A DNA stretch of 64,000 nucleotides from Amaranthus tricolor (GCF_026212465.1 NC_080057.1:26325147-26389146); one strand, 5' to 3'. Positions 1 through 10,272 are shown, counted from the first letter of the stretch. The notes: a model not told the origin generated them from the sequence alone. Numbers and translations are program-made.

Positions 1-1276
1 TTATGATTTCACGAACTTTTTTTAAATAATTATTTATGTATCATTTTAATATAGTTTATGAATAATGAATTATGTGATAAAGTATATGACATATTATGGG
101 ATTTCAACCATTAGCTTGAGCTTTTGGTTGAAGATTTTTGGATAGTGCATCAAAAGCTAACGTGATAAAAAATAAGGATTTTGAATCTCATTCATCTCAT
201 TATTTCGAGTAGAATATTTAGCGTTATGCATGAGGAAGATATGTGATGTATTTACAAGTTAAAAGGATTTTCATATGAAAGATAGTAGTAAAATATATAT
301 ACTCCTTCCGTTTCTTTTTGTTTGTCCACTTTACCTTTTACACGTATTTTTTAGCAAATTTTAATCCTTAATATCTATAAGTACGTATCATAAAGAATTA
401 TAAAAATCGTATATTAAAAAACTTTATATCAAGACAAATCTAATAAGATTTTATATAAATATATTTTATCTTCAATATATACTTTAAAAATCTAATTACA
501 ATTTTTCTCTCTTAAAATGAACAAATAAAGAAAAATAGAGAAAATAAAATATTAGAACTTTTGATTGAATTGGACTATATTAAAACGTTACTTACTAAAG
601 TCTTTATTAAGAAAGGTGGAAGCACAAAAGAGAGAGAATAGATAAGCATTTGTTTTGAATAACAACACAAATGTACGATTAAAGGAGCGACGAAAGTGAA
701 ACAAAACTAAAGAATTACAGCCCACAACCTTCCAAACATTAATAAAATCGAAGCACACTATAACAAAATGAAACACTAAAAGTAAGTAATTTCTCCATTC
801 TTAAATAAAACTGTACATTTTTTAAATTTAATTTTTATATTGTAATTAATGTGTACGAAAAAAATAATTAAGTTGCTTAGATCTCATTTGAATCATCTGC
901 TCTAAATACTTATTTTCATAATATTAAATTTTCGTAATTTCTTATTATGTATAACTTAAAATAAAAATGATTAAAATTACGCATTCGATTACATTAAAAA
1001 ACAATATTATATTCCAAGTAACATCAATAGTTCTAATAATGCTATCTTAAAAAAAGTTCCTAATTGCAAATCAATAAACCCAAAAATCTTTTTCCTTCTT
1101 TTCTTATTCATAAAAAAAATTCTACAATATAATTTATAATTATAAGACAACAATAAAGAAAAGATGAACAAAAAGAAAAAATATAATACTTCATAATAGT
1201 AATTTACAAACCAGCTCAAATAAAAGTTTACGCTTATATATTTTACGGACTATTTTCATATATACTTCATCATACC
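1..1276. other. Left intergenic region, no gene seen
   Basis: AT-rich DNA downstream of the NHL gene. Apart from the Stowaway-like element at 302-545 I see nothing I can support. The short open frames at 588-776 and 1007-1219 (minus) are rich in Phe, Leu, Tyr and Lys, as expected from AT-rich noncoding DNA. Confidence 0.6.
302..545. mobile_element. Stowaway-like MITE, diverged
   Basis: The left end reads CTCCTTCCGTTTCTTTTTG after a TA dinucleotide. The right end is an imperfect inverted copy (AACAAATAAAGAAAAATAGAG). The size of about 240 bp, the CTCC-TCCGTTTCTTTTT terminus and the TA target fit plant Stowaway (Tc1/mariner-derived) MITEs. The right terminus is decayed, so the exact end is uncertain. 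Confidence 0.6.
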
Positions 1277-1903
1277 TTAATTAATGTTGCAACGCTGAGT
1301 AAGCTGATACTTAACGGCGTTATTCCCCACTTTAATCCCAATACTAGGATTCCCTAACGGAATATATGCCGGACAGTTAACATGTATATGATACCATCTA
1401 ATGATCATACTTCCAACTCTCCATCTCACCCGTCCATCAATTTTGATCACAATATAAACACTCCCTGATTGGATCTCCCCATCAATTTGGGTCCCAATAA
1501 AGGAAGCAATAGGTATATTTTGACCTTGTAGAAAAGGTGACCAAATAGTAACCTCATTACTATCTTGATAAGTAGGTGGAATTGAGGTTGATAGACTAAT
1601 TGGTTGATCATGATAATTAGCATAAACATGGAGATTATCATAATATATCTCTATTTTATTATTCGGGTTTCGAGCCACAATTGTAGTTTGAAAGATGGAA
1701 GTGAGTTGAACTGGACTAGTTAAGTTAAAGCTGTATAGGGTTGCATCTTGTAAAGTGAAAATCGACTTTGAGGGCCTTAAGACGGCCCATATGATGAGAA
1801 TTATCAAGCCAATAACGACTACTAAAGCGAGAATACCATAGCCAATTCTCTTGTAAAGGATCTTCTTCTTGTCTTTGTGATGACCACAATCTTTAATTGA
1901 CAT
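1277..1903 (-). CDS. NDR1/HIN1-like (NHL) protein, LEA_2 domain
   Basis: Complete 208-residue reading frame. Residues 1-20 are short, charged and cytosolic-like (HHKDKKK). Residues about 21-43 form one strongly hydrophobic membrane segment, followed by a P-S-K stretch. The rest is a LEA_2-type extracellular domain with the NHL hallmark NPNNKIEIYYD at about residues 79-89 and a later FLQGQN motif like the FxGQ of NHL proteins. Length matches the family (about 200-230 residues). NHL proteins are plasma-membrane-anchored relatives of NDR1 and tobacco HIN1, linked to pathogen and stress responses; the role of this member is inferred from family only. The frame has one exon, as is common for NHL genes. 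It is the only ordinary single-copy gene in the window and probably marks unamplified flanking sequence. Confidence 0.92.
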   Translation of the reverse strand: MSIKDCGHHKDKKKILYKRIGYGILALVVVIGLIILIIWAVLRPSKSIFTLQDATLYSFNLTSPVQLTSIFQTTIVARNPNNKIEIYYDNLHVYANYHDQPISLSTSIPPTYQDSNEVTIWSPFLQGQNIPIASFIGTQIDGEIQSGSVYIVIKIDGRVRWRVGSMIIRWYHIHVNCPAYIPLGNPSIGIKVGNNAVKYQLTQRCNIN

Positions 1904-3609
1904 GACGACTTAATAAAAAGAAAATATTATATAATAATTTTTTTTAATTTAATCTGAAATTATGAAATTTATGAATGTATATATGTAAGTTTGTAAAAGG
2001 GAGTAGAAGGGATGAAAATATATTTTTGTTTCTAAGGAATTTTGTGTAGGAGAAAATTGGGTGAAGTTAACATCAATAAAATGTATAAATAGAGAGAAGG
2101 GAATATTGGGTTGTTATGGGAAGGTGAGTACGCTGACGCATAAGACTATGTGTAAGGTGTGTTACTTCGTGGAAAACTCTTGTTTTTATAATTAATGAGT
2201 AATGATGAATGGGGGACTTTTAAATAGTACTCCAAGTCCCCACTATCCTTAGGTTATTATTACATTTTTTTTAGTTTAAATTTTTATATTTTTTTATATA
2301 AATGATCTATATTATTTATTTTATTCACATCCACGCATTTTAACTCTTTTAATTATTCATACTATCATACCCAATAAATTCCGCTTACAAAAAAGCTAGG
2401 ATTCGGACTCCTTACCCTCTTGTTTAACTAGAAAAATGTGGTCAATTAGACCCCAAATATCTAAATTTCTGCCAATAAAACAACGAAAATTATCTATGCA
2501 ATATATGTTATCATCATCATCATCATATGGTTAGAGTCTGGGGAGGGAAGGAAGGCGATAACTTATACCCATAAAGAAGAGCACGGTCAAGGAGTCCATC
2601 GACTCGAGAAAGAGTAAGAGCAGTTTCTGCAATGATTAGGACCGAGTGAGGCTGAAGCTAACACCGCAAGTCTGCATCCTATCTATGCATTATTATATAA
2701 CGGTTACAATTTCTTAGACATGTAGGCATTACTTGTCAATTATATTAGGTGTGAATTTATAATAATAATTATGGTTGCTAAGAAAAAAATATGAACATTG
2801 TAATAACAAGGAACGTACTAACTAGGAACCAATATCATGCTAGCCTTTAAACTAAGGATGGTCCCATATTAGTAGTGGCCGTTGCATTGGTATAAAATGG
2901 TGGATCTACCGAGGCTAACCATTTTATAAATTGAGTGAACTAGTGTGGCTAGGCCAAAGCCAACTGCGACGTTTAGCGGGCTTGTTCTGTTAGGCCATGA
3001 CTATGAGCAGACAATGCCCGTAATTTTGAAGGATAAAGTAAAAATTAATGGTGTAAAATAATATCTATTATTATCATTTGATAATAATATTATCTGTTGG
3101 AGTAGATTTTATATGAACTTAGTTTACACAAAATTAGCGTACCCCAAATTAAATTTATCAAGTATGATTTGGAAAGTATGACCAAGTGAAGCAAAAATTA
3201 GAAATAGTAGCTTGTAAATAGAAGAATAATGACGGAGGAACAATAATAAATTTTATGGTTATTGGAATTGAAAGCCTATAATAATACAACGAATATTGTG
3301 AAATCAAGGTGGTGTATGACCCATCATCAATCATAAAAACAAAATGAATTAATAAAATCAAGTTGTATAATTGATCGTTAACTACTGGTTTAAAATAAGC
3401 AATGTTATTAGGTGCCTTTTTGTCACGTTGTAGATAGTTCATAATGACAAAATAAATATAGCATTAGTCAACATTTTACTTAGGGACTATTAAATGTAAA
3501 TGTAATAAATAATAAAAAATAAATAAATGACTGCATTTTAAAAAAAATGTCTATATCTAAATTTTTCATGAATTGTGTCCCTCTAAAATATCATATTATC
3601 ATATTGATC

Positions 3610-3610
<1 letters not shown>
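1904..3610. other. Intergenic DNA upstream of NHL; one GC-richer island
   Basis: No convincing gene. 2525-2690 is clearly richer in G and C than its surroundings (GGGGAGGGAAGGAAGG, then CACGGTCAAGGAGTCC) and looks like part of a dispersed repeat I cannot name. 2865-3010 is another moderately GC-rich patch. The 94-codon minus frame at 3158-3442 has no recognisable feature and is probably chance. Confidence 0.5.

Positions 3611-3664
<54 letters not shown>
3611..3664. repeat. (TAA)n microsatellite
   Basis: About 18 uninterrupted TAA units lying directly left of the start of the duplicated flanking block at 3670. Confidence 0.95.
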
Positions 3665-3669
3665 GATTT

Positions 3670-4260
3670 TAGAATTACGTATGGTCTCATACTCTCAGTT
3701 AGAGTAAACACTGTTTATTTAAGATTTTAGTTCGATTCTCTTCAAATCGTCCTTTTTTCTCGACCTACACGGTAATCAAATAGTTTGTTTTTTTTTTTTT
3801 GGTGTTCAACGTCAATTAAAACGTATAATATTGCGTCTAGGACGATCAATTGGGAAAAAATCAATATCTAGAAACCCTAATTCAAGAAATGGACAACTGC
3901 AAAAATTAAACAAACAAATATTAATCATCGTCACACATAATTTAACAACGTTCAATCGTTCCTAACGATCGTTTAAAGTTTGTTTGTGCTGAAATTTGAT
4001 ACATGTTCAATTTATTGGGTATAACTTTTTATAAAAAATCGTATTAATACAACGTTTGCGTCATTAGAAACTAGACTTCAAGAGCTTTCCAACGACATAT
4101 TATATGCCCAATTCCGACAACCAAGCGAGAAATGACGACCACTTAAAATTTGCATGGATTTTTAACATCTATCGACCGGGTCAAGGTATGGTCGTGTAAA
4201 ACAAGCGACCGAACAACTGTATGGGCACGTAAAACGCAAAGAAATTTTGAAAATCCTCCT
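3670..4260. mobile_element. Possible gypsy LTR-derived segment
   Basis: Noncoding. The stretch AGAAACTAGACTTCAAGAG followed by CTTTCCAACGACATAT at about 4070-4100, then a GAGAAATGACGA motif, resembles a sequence common in LTRs of plant Ty3/gypsy elements. No LTR ends or target duplication can be placed. The matching segment is at 54495-55083. Confidence 0.35.
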
Positions 4261-4263
4261 TCA

Positions 4264-4476
4264 ATGGCCTCGTCGCCGTCGTGGAATGAACCGGAAAAAA
4301 GATGATATACCAAAACTGATCAAGTGTTTATTAACTTTCTTCTCCAACCTTGTGATAGTAATACCTTTACTAATAATTACCCAAACCCAATCTCAATCCC
4401 AAACTCGAACCCGATCTCAATCCAAAACCCAAACCCGAACTCAATCCCGTACTCGAACCCGTTCTCCATTAATTAA
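4264..4476 (+). pseudogene. Coding-like fragment with Asn/Pro/Ser repeats, one internal stop
   Basis: Read in the frame of the ATG at 4264, this gives about 70 codons ending at TAA 4474-4476, broken by one TGA at 4303-4305. The second half is a degenerate repeat of N-P-x-S-I-P type, from a CCCAAACCC/CTCGAACCC-like hexamer. The copy at 55087-55299 has the same TGA. All three substitutions I see between the copies in this frame are at third codon positions and synonymous. It ends tail-to-tail against the stop of D1. I do not recognise the protein. It may be a captured exon fragment or only a hexamer repeat. Confidence 0.3.
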
Positions 4477-5030
4477 TTACGGCGTCTTAGCTTTGAAGGA
4501 GGAGCAATGGGGCCCGCAGTGGGTCGAAAATCCCTAACAACGACGTCGTTCGGACACAAATGAAACGACATCGTTTGACGTGATCCATTGATAGCATTGT
4601 TGAACTTGAAGCAAATATCACATTTTGGTCTATGAACATTATCATCAGTACTACTAATACTTCTTCCATTACCAGAAGAAGATAAAGAAGAAGCAGCATA
4701 ACTACTACTAAACTACCTTAAACCTCCATAATTCAAATGATAGTAAATATTTATTGATTTCAAACTCAAAGAATTCTCTCTTTCTCTCTGTTCCTCGTCC
4801 ACCATTTTCGTATAATCAGAGTTCTTTCTACAAAACACCAAATTAGGAACAACATCCAGTAATTAAATTTTTTATTGATCTGAAAAGGAATTTATTGATC
4901 GGGATTGTGATTTGATGATGATTATTTTGATTGCCTTCCAGATCAATTGTGATTTCATGAGGTAATGTATCAAAATCAGGGTTCATTTGGATTGTTTCCC
5001 AATCCGATTTTATTACGCCATTGAAGAATT
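4473..5030 (-). pseudogene. Broken member D1 of the ~200-aa repeat gene family
   Basis: The minus strand encodes most of a protein like genes B and C: the SDW-TIQMNP stretch, IPINKF, SRSISSTDD-type serine linker, CDICFKFNNA, FHLC and a C-terminal LRRRN. It is a pseudogene for three visible reasons. The first 13 or so codons are replaced by the copia LTR that starts at 5031. A frameshift with sequence change lies at the IKN-DSTGE position (about 4850). A TAG replaces the Gln codon that follows GGLR in D2. D2 (55296-55853) shares the first two lesions but not the TAG. It is oriented like B and C, and the LTR could drive transcription into it. Confidence 0.8.
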
Positions 5031-5553
5031 TGTTGTGCGACAGCGGAAGTAAAGATCGAAAACAATAATGAAAACAATAAAGATTCAAACAAACAATGAA
5101 GAAAATCACACCGAGAAATTAACCTGGTTCACTATCAACGTGATAGCTACATCTACCGGCACCGAGAATAAACTTTTCACTATAAACCGGGAGATTACAA
5201 GAAGAACACGAGAAACCACAACAATGGCTCTCCAAGCTTTTTCTCTCTTAGTTTTCCTCACTTTGTGTTTTGCATTGCATCCTATGCTCTAATTCTAATA
5301 ACATGGGGCTTTTATATAGTATACCTCATAATAAAAAAAAATTAGGGTTAAGAAAATACAAAAAAACCCGTCAAAAACTAAGATTAACCAGCAAAAAACG
5401 TGCCAAAACTAACTTCCCGCGAAAATCGCAGTGCTCCGCGCCCCGCATAAAACTCCGCGGTCCGCGCACAGCCTTCTGCCTGGCGACCTGCGTTATCCAT
5501 TTCCCGAATCTTCATCCCATATAATGACTTGTTCGAGTCACTATATTTCAACA
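5031..5553 (-). mobile_element. Ty1/copia LTR (3' LTR, 523 bp)
   Basis: On the minus strand it runs from TGTTGAAATATAG to CGCTGTCGCACAACA, so it has the TG...CA ends of an LTR. Just outside the TG end the minus strand reads AAGGTGGAGG, a polypurine tract, so this is the 3' LTR of an element whose internal region lies to the right. A TATA box sits at 5311-5320. The right copy at 55854-56376 is also exactly 523 bp. The LTR is inserted in the start of D1 after GAAGAATT. No 5' LTR or primer-binding site is present, so the element is truncated at its 5' side. Confidence 0.85.
5311..5320 (-). promoter_or_regulatory. TATA box of the copia LTR
   Basis: The minus strand reads ACTATATAAA, followed by AGCCCC, about 235 bp inside the TG end of the LTR. 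That is a normal place for the U3/R boundary. Transcription from here would run leftwards through R-U5 into D1. The TATA is kept in the right block (about 56134-56143). In the array copies the LTR breaks off exactly here and the TATA is lost. Confidence 0.6.
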
Positions 5554-6268
5554 ACCTCCACCTTGACGAGAACACGTAGTCAACCACTACCTCATCATAC
5601 CATAGTGAAGCAAAACCATTCTCAAGCAAAACCCGATGCAAAGCTCAAGCATAAGCCATACATTCCAAAAAGTCTGAAAACAAGACCCATCCTGATAAGT
5701 CTTCAACTAAGACCTATCACATACTCGTTTCCAAGTATAACGACTCTTAACGCTCAACTAGCATCACAAGTTCACTCATAATGCTCCATATGCATCACGA
5801 GTCCACGAGGCAAGCTCCACCTTGAGGTTGTGCACACCTCCACCAGCGAGCTCCCTCACACTGCCCCTAAGGGCCTATGCTAATGAATCCAGCATAGTAA
5901 AGAATCTACTAGGACTGTCAGACCATCCTACCTTCTTTACCTCTATCTTCATGTACGTGCATTGCGAATGAAATCTGACCATACTATGCTTTTCCCGAAC
6001 ATCAAGTACTTGATCGCTGAACAAACAATCATAGTACATAAAATCTAACCAAGTTTGATCACAAAGAACCATCACCGAGATCATAACACAATCATACTCA
6101 GCGAACACAACCCAAGGTTCAATCGATGTAACAAAGCACTTTACATCATTCCCGTACATAAGAAACACAACAGCTGATCCAAGAAAATCGTAGAGAGAAC
6201 AAATCTCTACCTGCCAGTGCCCCCACCCAGGTTGGGTCACAAACCTGCAAATGACAGTTCTGGCATGC

Positions 6269-7209
6269 TAGGTTGCACTAAAACAGACACGGACACGGAC
6301 ACGGACACGACACGGGTACGGGAAAACGCCAACTTAAAAATGGTAATATAATAAATATATCAAATTAAAGATAATTTTACAATCTTTATTAATTTATTCC
6401 AGACAAAACCATTCAAATTCAAAAAATTTCCAGAAATACCCACATCAAATTTAGAAATCCCAGCTTTGCCAACAATTCATACTAAAATTCCCTTTCTGGA
6501 AAAAATTACCTCAAATTCCCCACAAAATTAAGTGATTCTTATTCTTCTCTAAATTTTGTTCTTCTAACATCAAAACTGCAAACCATTTTTTTCTGTGAAA
6601 ATATCAGAAGATTTTGAAGATTATTCAAAATCAGAAAAGGAAAAAAACCCAGAAAAAATAAAATTAAAATTGATTTCTTCTCCATTAAAGGAAATAAACC
6701 CAGAAATTACCAACAGATTAAGAAGAAAAAAGAAGGGATTAAGTAAGAGTTTATCTGACCTTGAATTTGAAAAACTTAAAGGGTTTATGGATTTGGGTTT
6801 TGTTTTTTCTGAAGAAGATAGAGATTCAAGGTTGGTTTCAATCATTCATGGGTTGCAAAAATTAGGAAAAAATGATGATAAAATTGAAAATAATGATAAT
6901 AAATGTGGTAATAATTCATCAATATCAAGACCATATCTATCAGAAGCATGGGAAGTAACGGAGAAGAAAAGAAAGGAAAATAGTTTTTTTTAAAAAAACG
7001 TGTCCTTGACTGCTTGCCGTGTCCCTTTCGTGTTTTTGCCGTGTCACTGCCGTGTCCTTGCCGTGTCCGCGTGTCCGAAAAAATATTAAAATATTGGACA
7101 CTTCATTTGGCGTGTCGGACACGGATTTTCGCGTGTCCGTCGCGTGTCCGTGTCCGACACGTGTCCGACACGGGACACGCCAGTTCAGAGAAGTGTCCGT
7201 GTATTCCAG
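6269..7209. mobile_element. Pack-MULE-like insertion with 9-bp target duplication
   Basis: A 941-bp insertion is flanked by perfect 9-bp direct repeats CTGGCATGC (6260-6268 and 7210-7218). The right block has the empty site CTGGCATGC once, at 57083-57091, so this insertion came after the blocks were duplicated. Both ends are rich in the hexamer ACACGG in inverse orientation: GACACGGACACGGACACG near 6286-6320, and many CCGTGT/CGTGTCC copies at 7011-7200. A 9-bp duplication plus a captured host-gene piece fits a Mutator-like Pack-MULE. The extreme ends are not a clean long TIR, so the family is inferred. No transposase is present. Confidence 0.65.
6595..6993 (+). pseudogene. Captured DUF1685-family gene fragment
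   Basis: The open frame of 132 codons carries the DUF1685 signature SKSLSDLEFEKLKGFMDLGF, then FSEEDRDSRLVSIIHGLQKLG and SRPYLSEAWEV. These are typical of the N-terminal exon of this plant-specific family of unknown function. The frame begins at GTG 6595 where an ATG would be expected, and it runs out into the transposon end after SEAWEV plus a Lys-rich stretch. The C-terminal part of the family is missing. About 200 bp of pyrimidine-rich, 5'-UTR-like sequence precedes it. I read it as an exon captured by the surrounding element, with a mutated start, and probably not a functional gene. Confidence 0.75.
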
Positions 7210-7412
7210 CTGGCATGCGCAAAATAAGTACACAGCACAGCATATTTCAAACACCGAACCATAACTCTAGGCATGTAGACCGACTTAGCCTCAAAATGAG
7301 CTGATCTAATTGAGCTAAGTAACACTACCAGTCTATACAACAGTTCCCACACTCTGCTCATAGGTAAAGTCCTAGCAAGCCACTGCGCCCGCTCACTATA
7401 CTCTACTACCAC

Positions 7413-7413
<1 letters not shown>

Positions 7414-7503
<90 letters not shown>
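7414..7503. repeat. (ATA)n-(TTA)n microsatellite
   Basis: (ATA)n at 7414-7466 switches to (TTA)n at 7467-7503, so the two halves are reverse complements and can fold back. It sits at the junction between the copia remnant and the A upstream region, where the full array units carry the foldback MITE. Confidence 0.9.
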
Positions 7504-7840
7504 TTGCATCTATATCAAATAGTATTATATAATTTCTGATTCAAATAAGTCCACTATTATACATGTTGAATATTTTAAAAATAGAGATGACTAATACATT
7601 AAACTATATAGTGCAAATAATATTATTTTTTTAATTTTTACAAGTATGTTAGAAATACATTATTATCGTTGTGTATTACACTAGTAATCTACAAGTAAAA
7701 GTAATGTAATAAAAACCTCCGATCCCGTCTAACTTCTTCCCAATAATTCTATTGATAATCGCTAATAAATAGAAGTAATCAAAACCTTTTTTAAGTTCCG
7801 AATAATATTTCCGAATAATTCTCCCCTATTTTTTTCTGAA

Positions 7841-7854
7841 TATAAAATATAAAA
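7841..7854 (+). promoter_or_regulatory. Putative TATA region of the A genes
   Basis: TATAAAATATAAAACC lies about 90 bp upstream of the A1 ATG. It is conserved in every A copy (for example 16804-16817) and is similar to the distal promoter segment of gene C. It supports these having been RNA polymerase II genes. Confidence 0.45.
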
Positions 7855-7941
7855 CCCCCTAACTTCCTACAATTAGCTATCAATTTGGCAAAACCCATCG
7901 TAGCTTGTTGAGTTTGAATTAAAAAATACTAGCTCTAACTA

Positions 7942-8590
7942 ATGGCTATCAATTTGTCTACTCTTTTTCTAGTGAAATTCTTAAATGGCTTGACAGAATC
8001 AGATTGGGGTATAATTTCAATTGCGATCAACCCTAATTTTTATGAATTACCTCATCAAATTACAATCTATTTGGAACACAATGATCAAAAGCATCATTAA
8101 ATCGCAATCCCAATCAATAAATTCATTTTCTCTTCAATAAGAAATGATTCTACAGGTGAAGTTGTTCCTAATGTAGTATTTCGTAGAAGGTGTTCTGATT
8201 ATACGGAAATGGTGAAAGTGGAAGACAGAGATTGGGAAAATTCTATGAGTTTAAATTCAATAAATATTTATTTATGATTTGAATTATGGAGGTCTAAAGA
8301 GATTTAGTCATGATGCTGCTTCTTCTTCTTCTAGTAATGAAAGAAGTATTAGTAGTACTGATGATAAAGTTCATCATAGACGACAATGTGATGTATGCTT
8401 CAAGTTCAACAATGCTAGAACTGGATCAGATGAAACGATGTCGTTTCATTTTTGTCCAAACGACGTCGTTGTTTGGGATTTTCGAACATCTGCGGGCCCC
8501 ATTGCTCCTCCTTCAAAGCTAAGACGACGCCGTAATGAAGTATACTATAGTTTGTTCATGGATGATTTTATTTTTAGTTTAGCAAAATAA
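7942..8590 (+). pseudogene. Pseudogene A1 of the ~200-aa family
   Basis: It is strongly similar to gene C from MAINLSTLF through IPINKF, CDVCFKFNNA, FHFCPNDVV and the basic tail. Two lesions are visible. CAA has become TAA at 8098-8100. A one-base insertion in the N-I-Y-Y-D region puts TGA at 8275-8277. The original stop is also lost, adding about 14 codons before TAA at 8588. The frameshift is shared by all six A copies; the early TAA is shared only with A6. It reads towards B1 (convergent). Confidence 0.85.
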
Positions 8591-8846
8591 TGCCCTTCTT
8601 TTGTCAATTTAATTTTTTTTAGGTTAGATCAAATAAAGGTTATGCAATTGCATATTACTATTACTATCAAGAAAATTGTAGTTTTATTTTTATGTAATTG
8701 ATTCTTTAATTATTTTTATCAATTTTATTGGTTTTTCATTTCATCTCATAGTCATTATAATATTTTCAATCTAATTTATTTGTTACACTTGTATTGTATA
8801 GTCACTAGTATTCACTACTATACACTCATATATATATATATATATA

Positions 8847-9016
8847 AGTTAACCATAGTTAAGTGGAATCTTGTTAATTTGTCTCGAAGCAAAGATTATT
8901 AATATCAAAATTTTATATTTTTTATTATATATAATTAGAAATATTAAGGATTGAATTAGTGTATTGGGCTACGTGAAAAAACAAATATTATTACAAGTAA
9001 TTTGAAACGGAAGAAG
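8847..9016. mobile_element. Stowaway-like MITE, left end missing
   Basis: It matches the right two thirds of the complete element at 19378-19631, ending AATTTGAAACGGAAGAAG before TA. The left terminus is replaced by the short (AT)n. Confidence 0.7.
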
Positions 9017-9256
9017 TAGAATTAGAACATATTATAATGACTATGAGACAAAGATTCAAAAGAAAAACCAATAAAATTGATAAAACAATTAAGGAATTAA
9101 TTGCATAAAAATAAAATTACAATTTTATTGATAGTAATGCTAATATGCAATTGCATAAACTTTATTTGATCTAACCTACAAAAAATTAAATTCACAAAAG
9201 AAAGAAATTATTTTCCTAAATTAAAAGTAAACGATCCATGAACAATTCCAAAATTA

Positions 9257-9859
9257 TTAATGACGGCGTCTTAGCTTTGAAGGAGGAGCAATGGGGCCGG
9301 CAGTGGATCGAAAATCCCGAACAACGACGTCGTTTGGACACAAATGAAACGGCAACGTTTGACGTGATCCGTTGAGAGCATTGTTGAACTTGAAGCAAAC
9401 ATCACATTGTGGTCGTCTATGAACATCATCATCAGTACTACTAATACTTCTTCCATTAGCAGAAGAAGAAGAAGCATCATCACTAAAACCCCATAAACCA
9501 CCAAAATAAGCGTACATATTATTCAAATAATCATAGTAAACATTTATTGAATTCAAACTCAAAGAATAATTCTCCCTTTCTGATCTCTCTTCCACCATTT
9601 TCATATAATCAGAATTCTTTCTACGAAGCACCAAATTTGGAATAACTTCACCAGTAGAATCATTTTTTATCGACCAGAAAGCGAATTTATTGATCGGGAT
9701 TGTGATTTGACGACGATTATTTTGATTGCGTTCCGGATCAATTGTGATTGCATGAGGTAATTTATCAAAATTAGGGTTCATTTGGATTGTACCCCAATCT
9801 GATTTTATTACGCCATTGAAGGATTTCACTCGAAAAAGACCAGGGAAATCGATCGCCAT
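9257..9859 (-). CDS. Gene B1, uncharacterised ~200-aa family
   Basis: Intact single-exon frame of 200 codons. I do not recognise the family. Residues 1-100 contain FRVKSFNGVIKSDWGTIQ, LPHAITID and QITIPINKF, shared by A, C and D. Residues 126-145 are a Ser/Asp-rich linker. The C-terminal part has Cys152-x2-Cys155, then His172-x-Cys174, and a basic tail (KLRRRH). The four Cys/His residues are conserved in every paralog and could bind metal; this is inference. The frame is conserved between B and C despite many substitutions, which supports a real protein. No signal peptide or membrane segment is seen. The start chosen is the ATG aligned with A and C. The predicted protein is the same in all five B copies. 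Confidence 0.72.
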   Translation of the reverse strand: MAIDFPGLFRVKSFNGVIKSDWGTIQMNPNFDKLPHAITIDPERNQNNRRQITIPINKFAFWSIKNDSTGEVIPNLVLRRKNSDYMKMVEERSERENYSLSLNSINVYYDYLNNMYAYFGGLWGFSDDASSSSANGRSISSTDDDVHRRPQCDVCFKFNNALNGSRQTLPFHLCPNDVVVRDFRSTAGPIAPPSKLRRRH

Positions 9860-9956
9860 TAATTAGAGCTAAGCAAGTATTCTTAATTCAAAATCCAAAC
9901 GGGAATTAAGAAGGGTTTTATTTTAGGGATTAGCCAATTATTGTAGGCTGTAGCCG

Positions 9957-9966
9957 CCTTTATAGA
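9957..9966 (-). promoter_or_regulatory. Putative TATA box of gene B1
   Basis: The minus strand reads TCTATAAAGG about 100 bp upstream of the B1 ATG. It is repeated at the same distance in B2-B5. It is the best core-promoter candidate in the region. Confidence 0.45.
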
Positions 9967-10272
9967 CTATTTTTAGAAAAAAATAAGGGAGTATGAGTAT
10001 TTTTCGGAAAATATTTCATTAGATTATTTTAGGAAGTTAGGCATGGAATTAATTATTCCTATTTAGAGTAATTTCATTTTGAATACTGAAAAACTAAAAT
10101 GGGATAATTAATAAAGTAAATAATTAAAATCTTATTTTTTTTAATTAATTAATTTATTTAAAAATTTATCATCAAATTGTATTTTGATTAAAATGGGACA
10201 AGAAATACACGTTTCGACGATCTAGCCATCTAGCCTGCTATAGTAGATAATTCAACAAAAACTTTTATGATT

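Larger units (their letters stand above)
5554..7412 (-). pseudogene. Ty1/copia pol 3' remnant (RT end and RNase H), interrupted
   Basis: The minus strand keeps the end of a copia polyprotein in decayed form. The segment with SAHFEAKSVYM, RCLKYAVLCTC, AHARSVICRF and QPGWGHW matches the copia RT end (S-x-HF, YMSRV, L-M-YA-V-CTRPD-AHAVSVVSRF, PG--HW). VLCDQ, DQVLDVREKHSMVRFH and KVG near the C end match RNase H (CDSQSA, N-x-H-RTKHIDVRFH, K-x-T-NPAD). Key residues are lost, so it is not functional. The Pack-MULE-like insertion at 6269-7209 splits it. 5554-5874 is the 3' untranslated internal region up to the polypurine tract. Confidence 0.75.
3670..8848. repeat. Left flanking block, repeated at 54495-58740
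   Basis: From TAGAATTACGTATGG at 3670 the sequence runs collinear with 54495 onwards at an offset of about 50.8 kb. It carries the same order: gypsy-like segment, coding-like Asn/Pro/Ser segment, broken gene D, copia LTR, copia pol remnant, (ATT)n and pseudogene A. The two copies differ by scattered substitutions, by the 941-bp Pack-MULE-like insertion present only here, by a longer A upstream region here, and by loss here of the long (AT)n and Helitron-like segment after A1. Confidence 0.9.

Noticed and set aside
3158..3442. 94-codon minus frame
   Set aside because: No domain, no paralog, composition typical of AT-rich noncoding DNA.
4247..4537. 96-codon plus frame with TQTQSQSQTRTRSQ repeats
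   Set aside because: It crosses a hexamer repeat and then runs antisense through the end of D1, so it is a shadow frame.
5068..5292. Plus-strand frame with a tempting signal peptide (MALQAFSLLVFLTLCFA)
   Set aside because: It is the antisense of the copia LTR R-U5 region; the same occurs at 55891-56115. The hydrophobic run comes from the AT-rich leader read backwards.
6940..7264. Several overlapping frames rich in Cys, Arg, Val and Pro
   Set aside because: They translate the CCGTGT-rich end of the Pack-MULE-like element.
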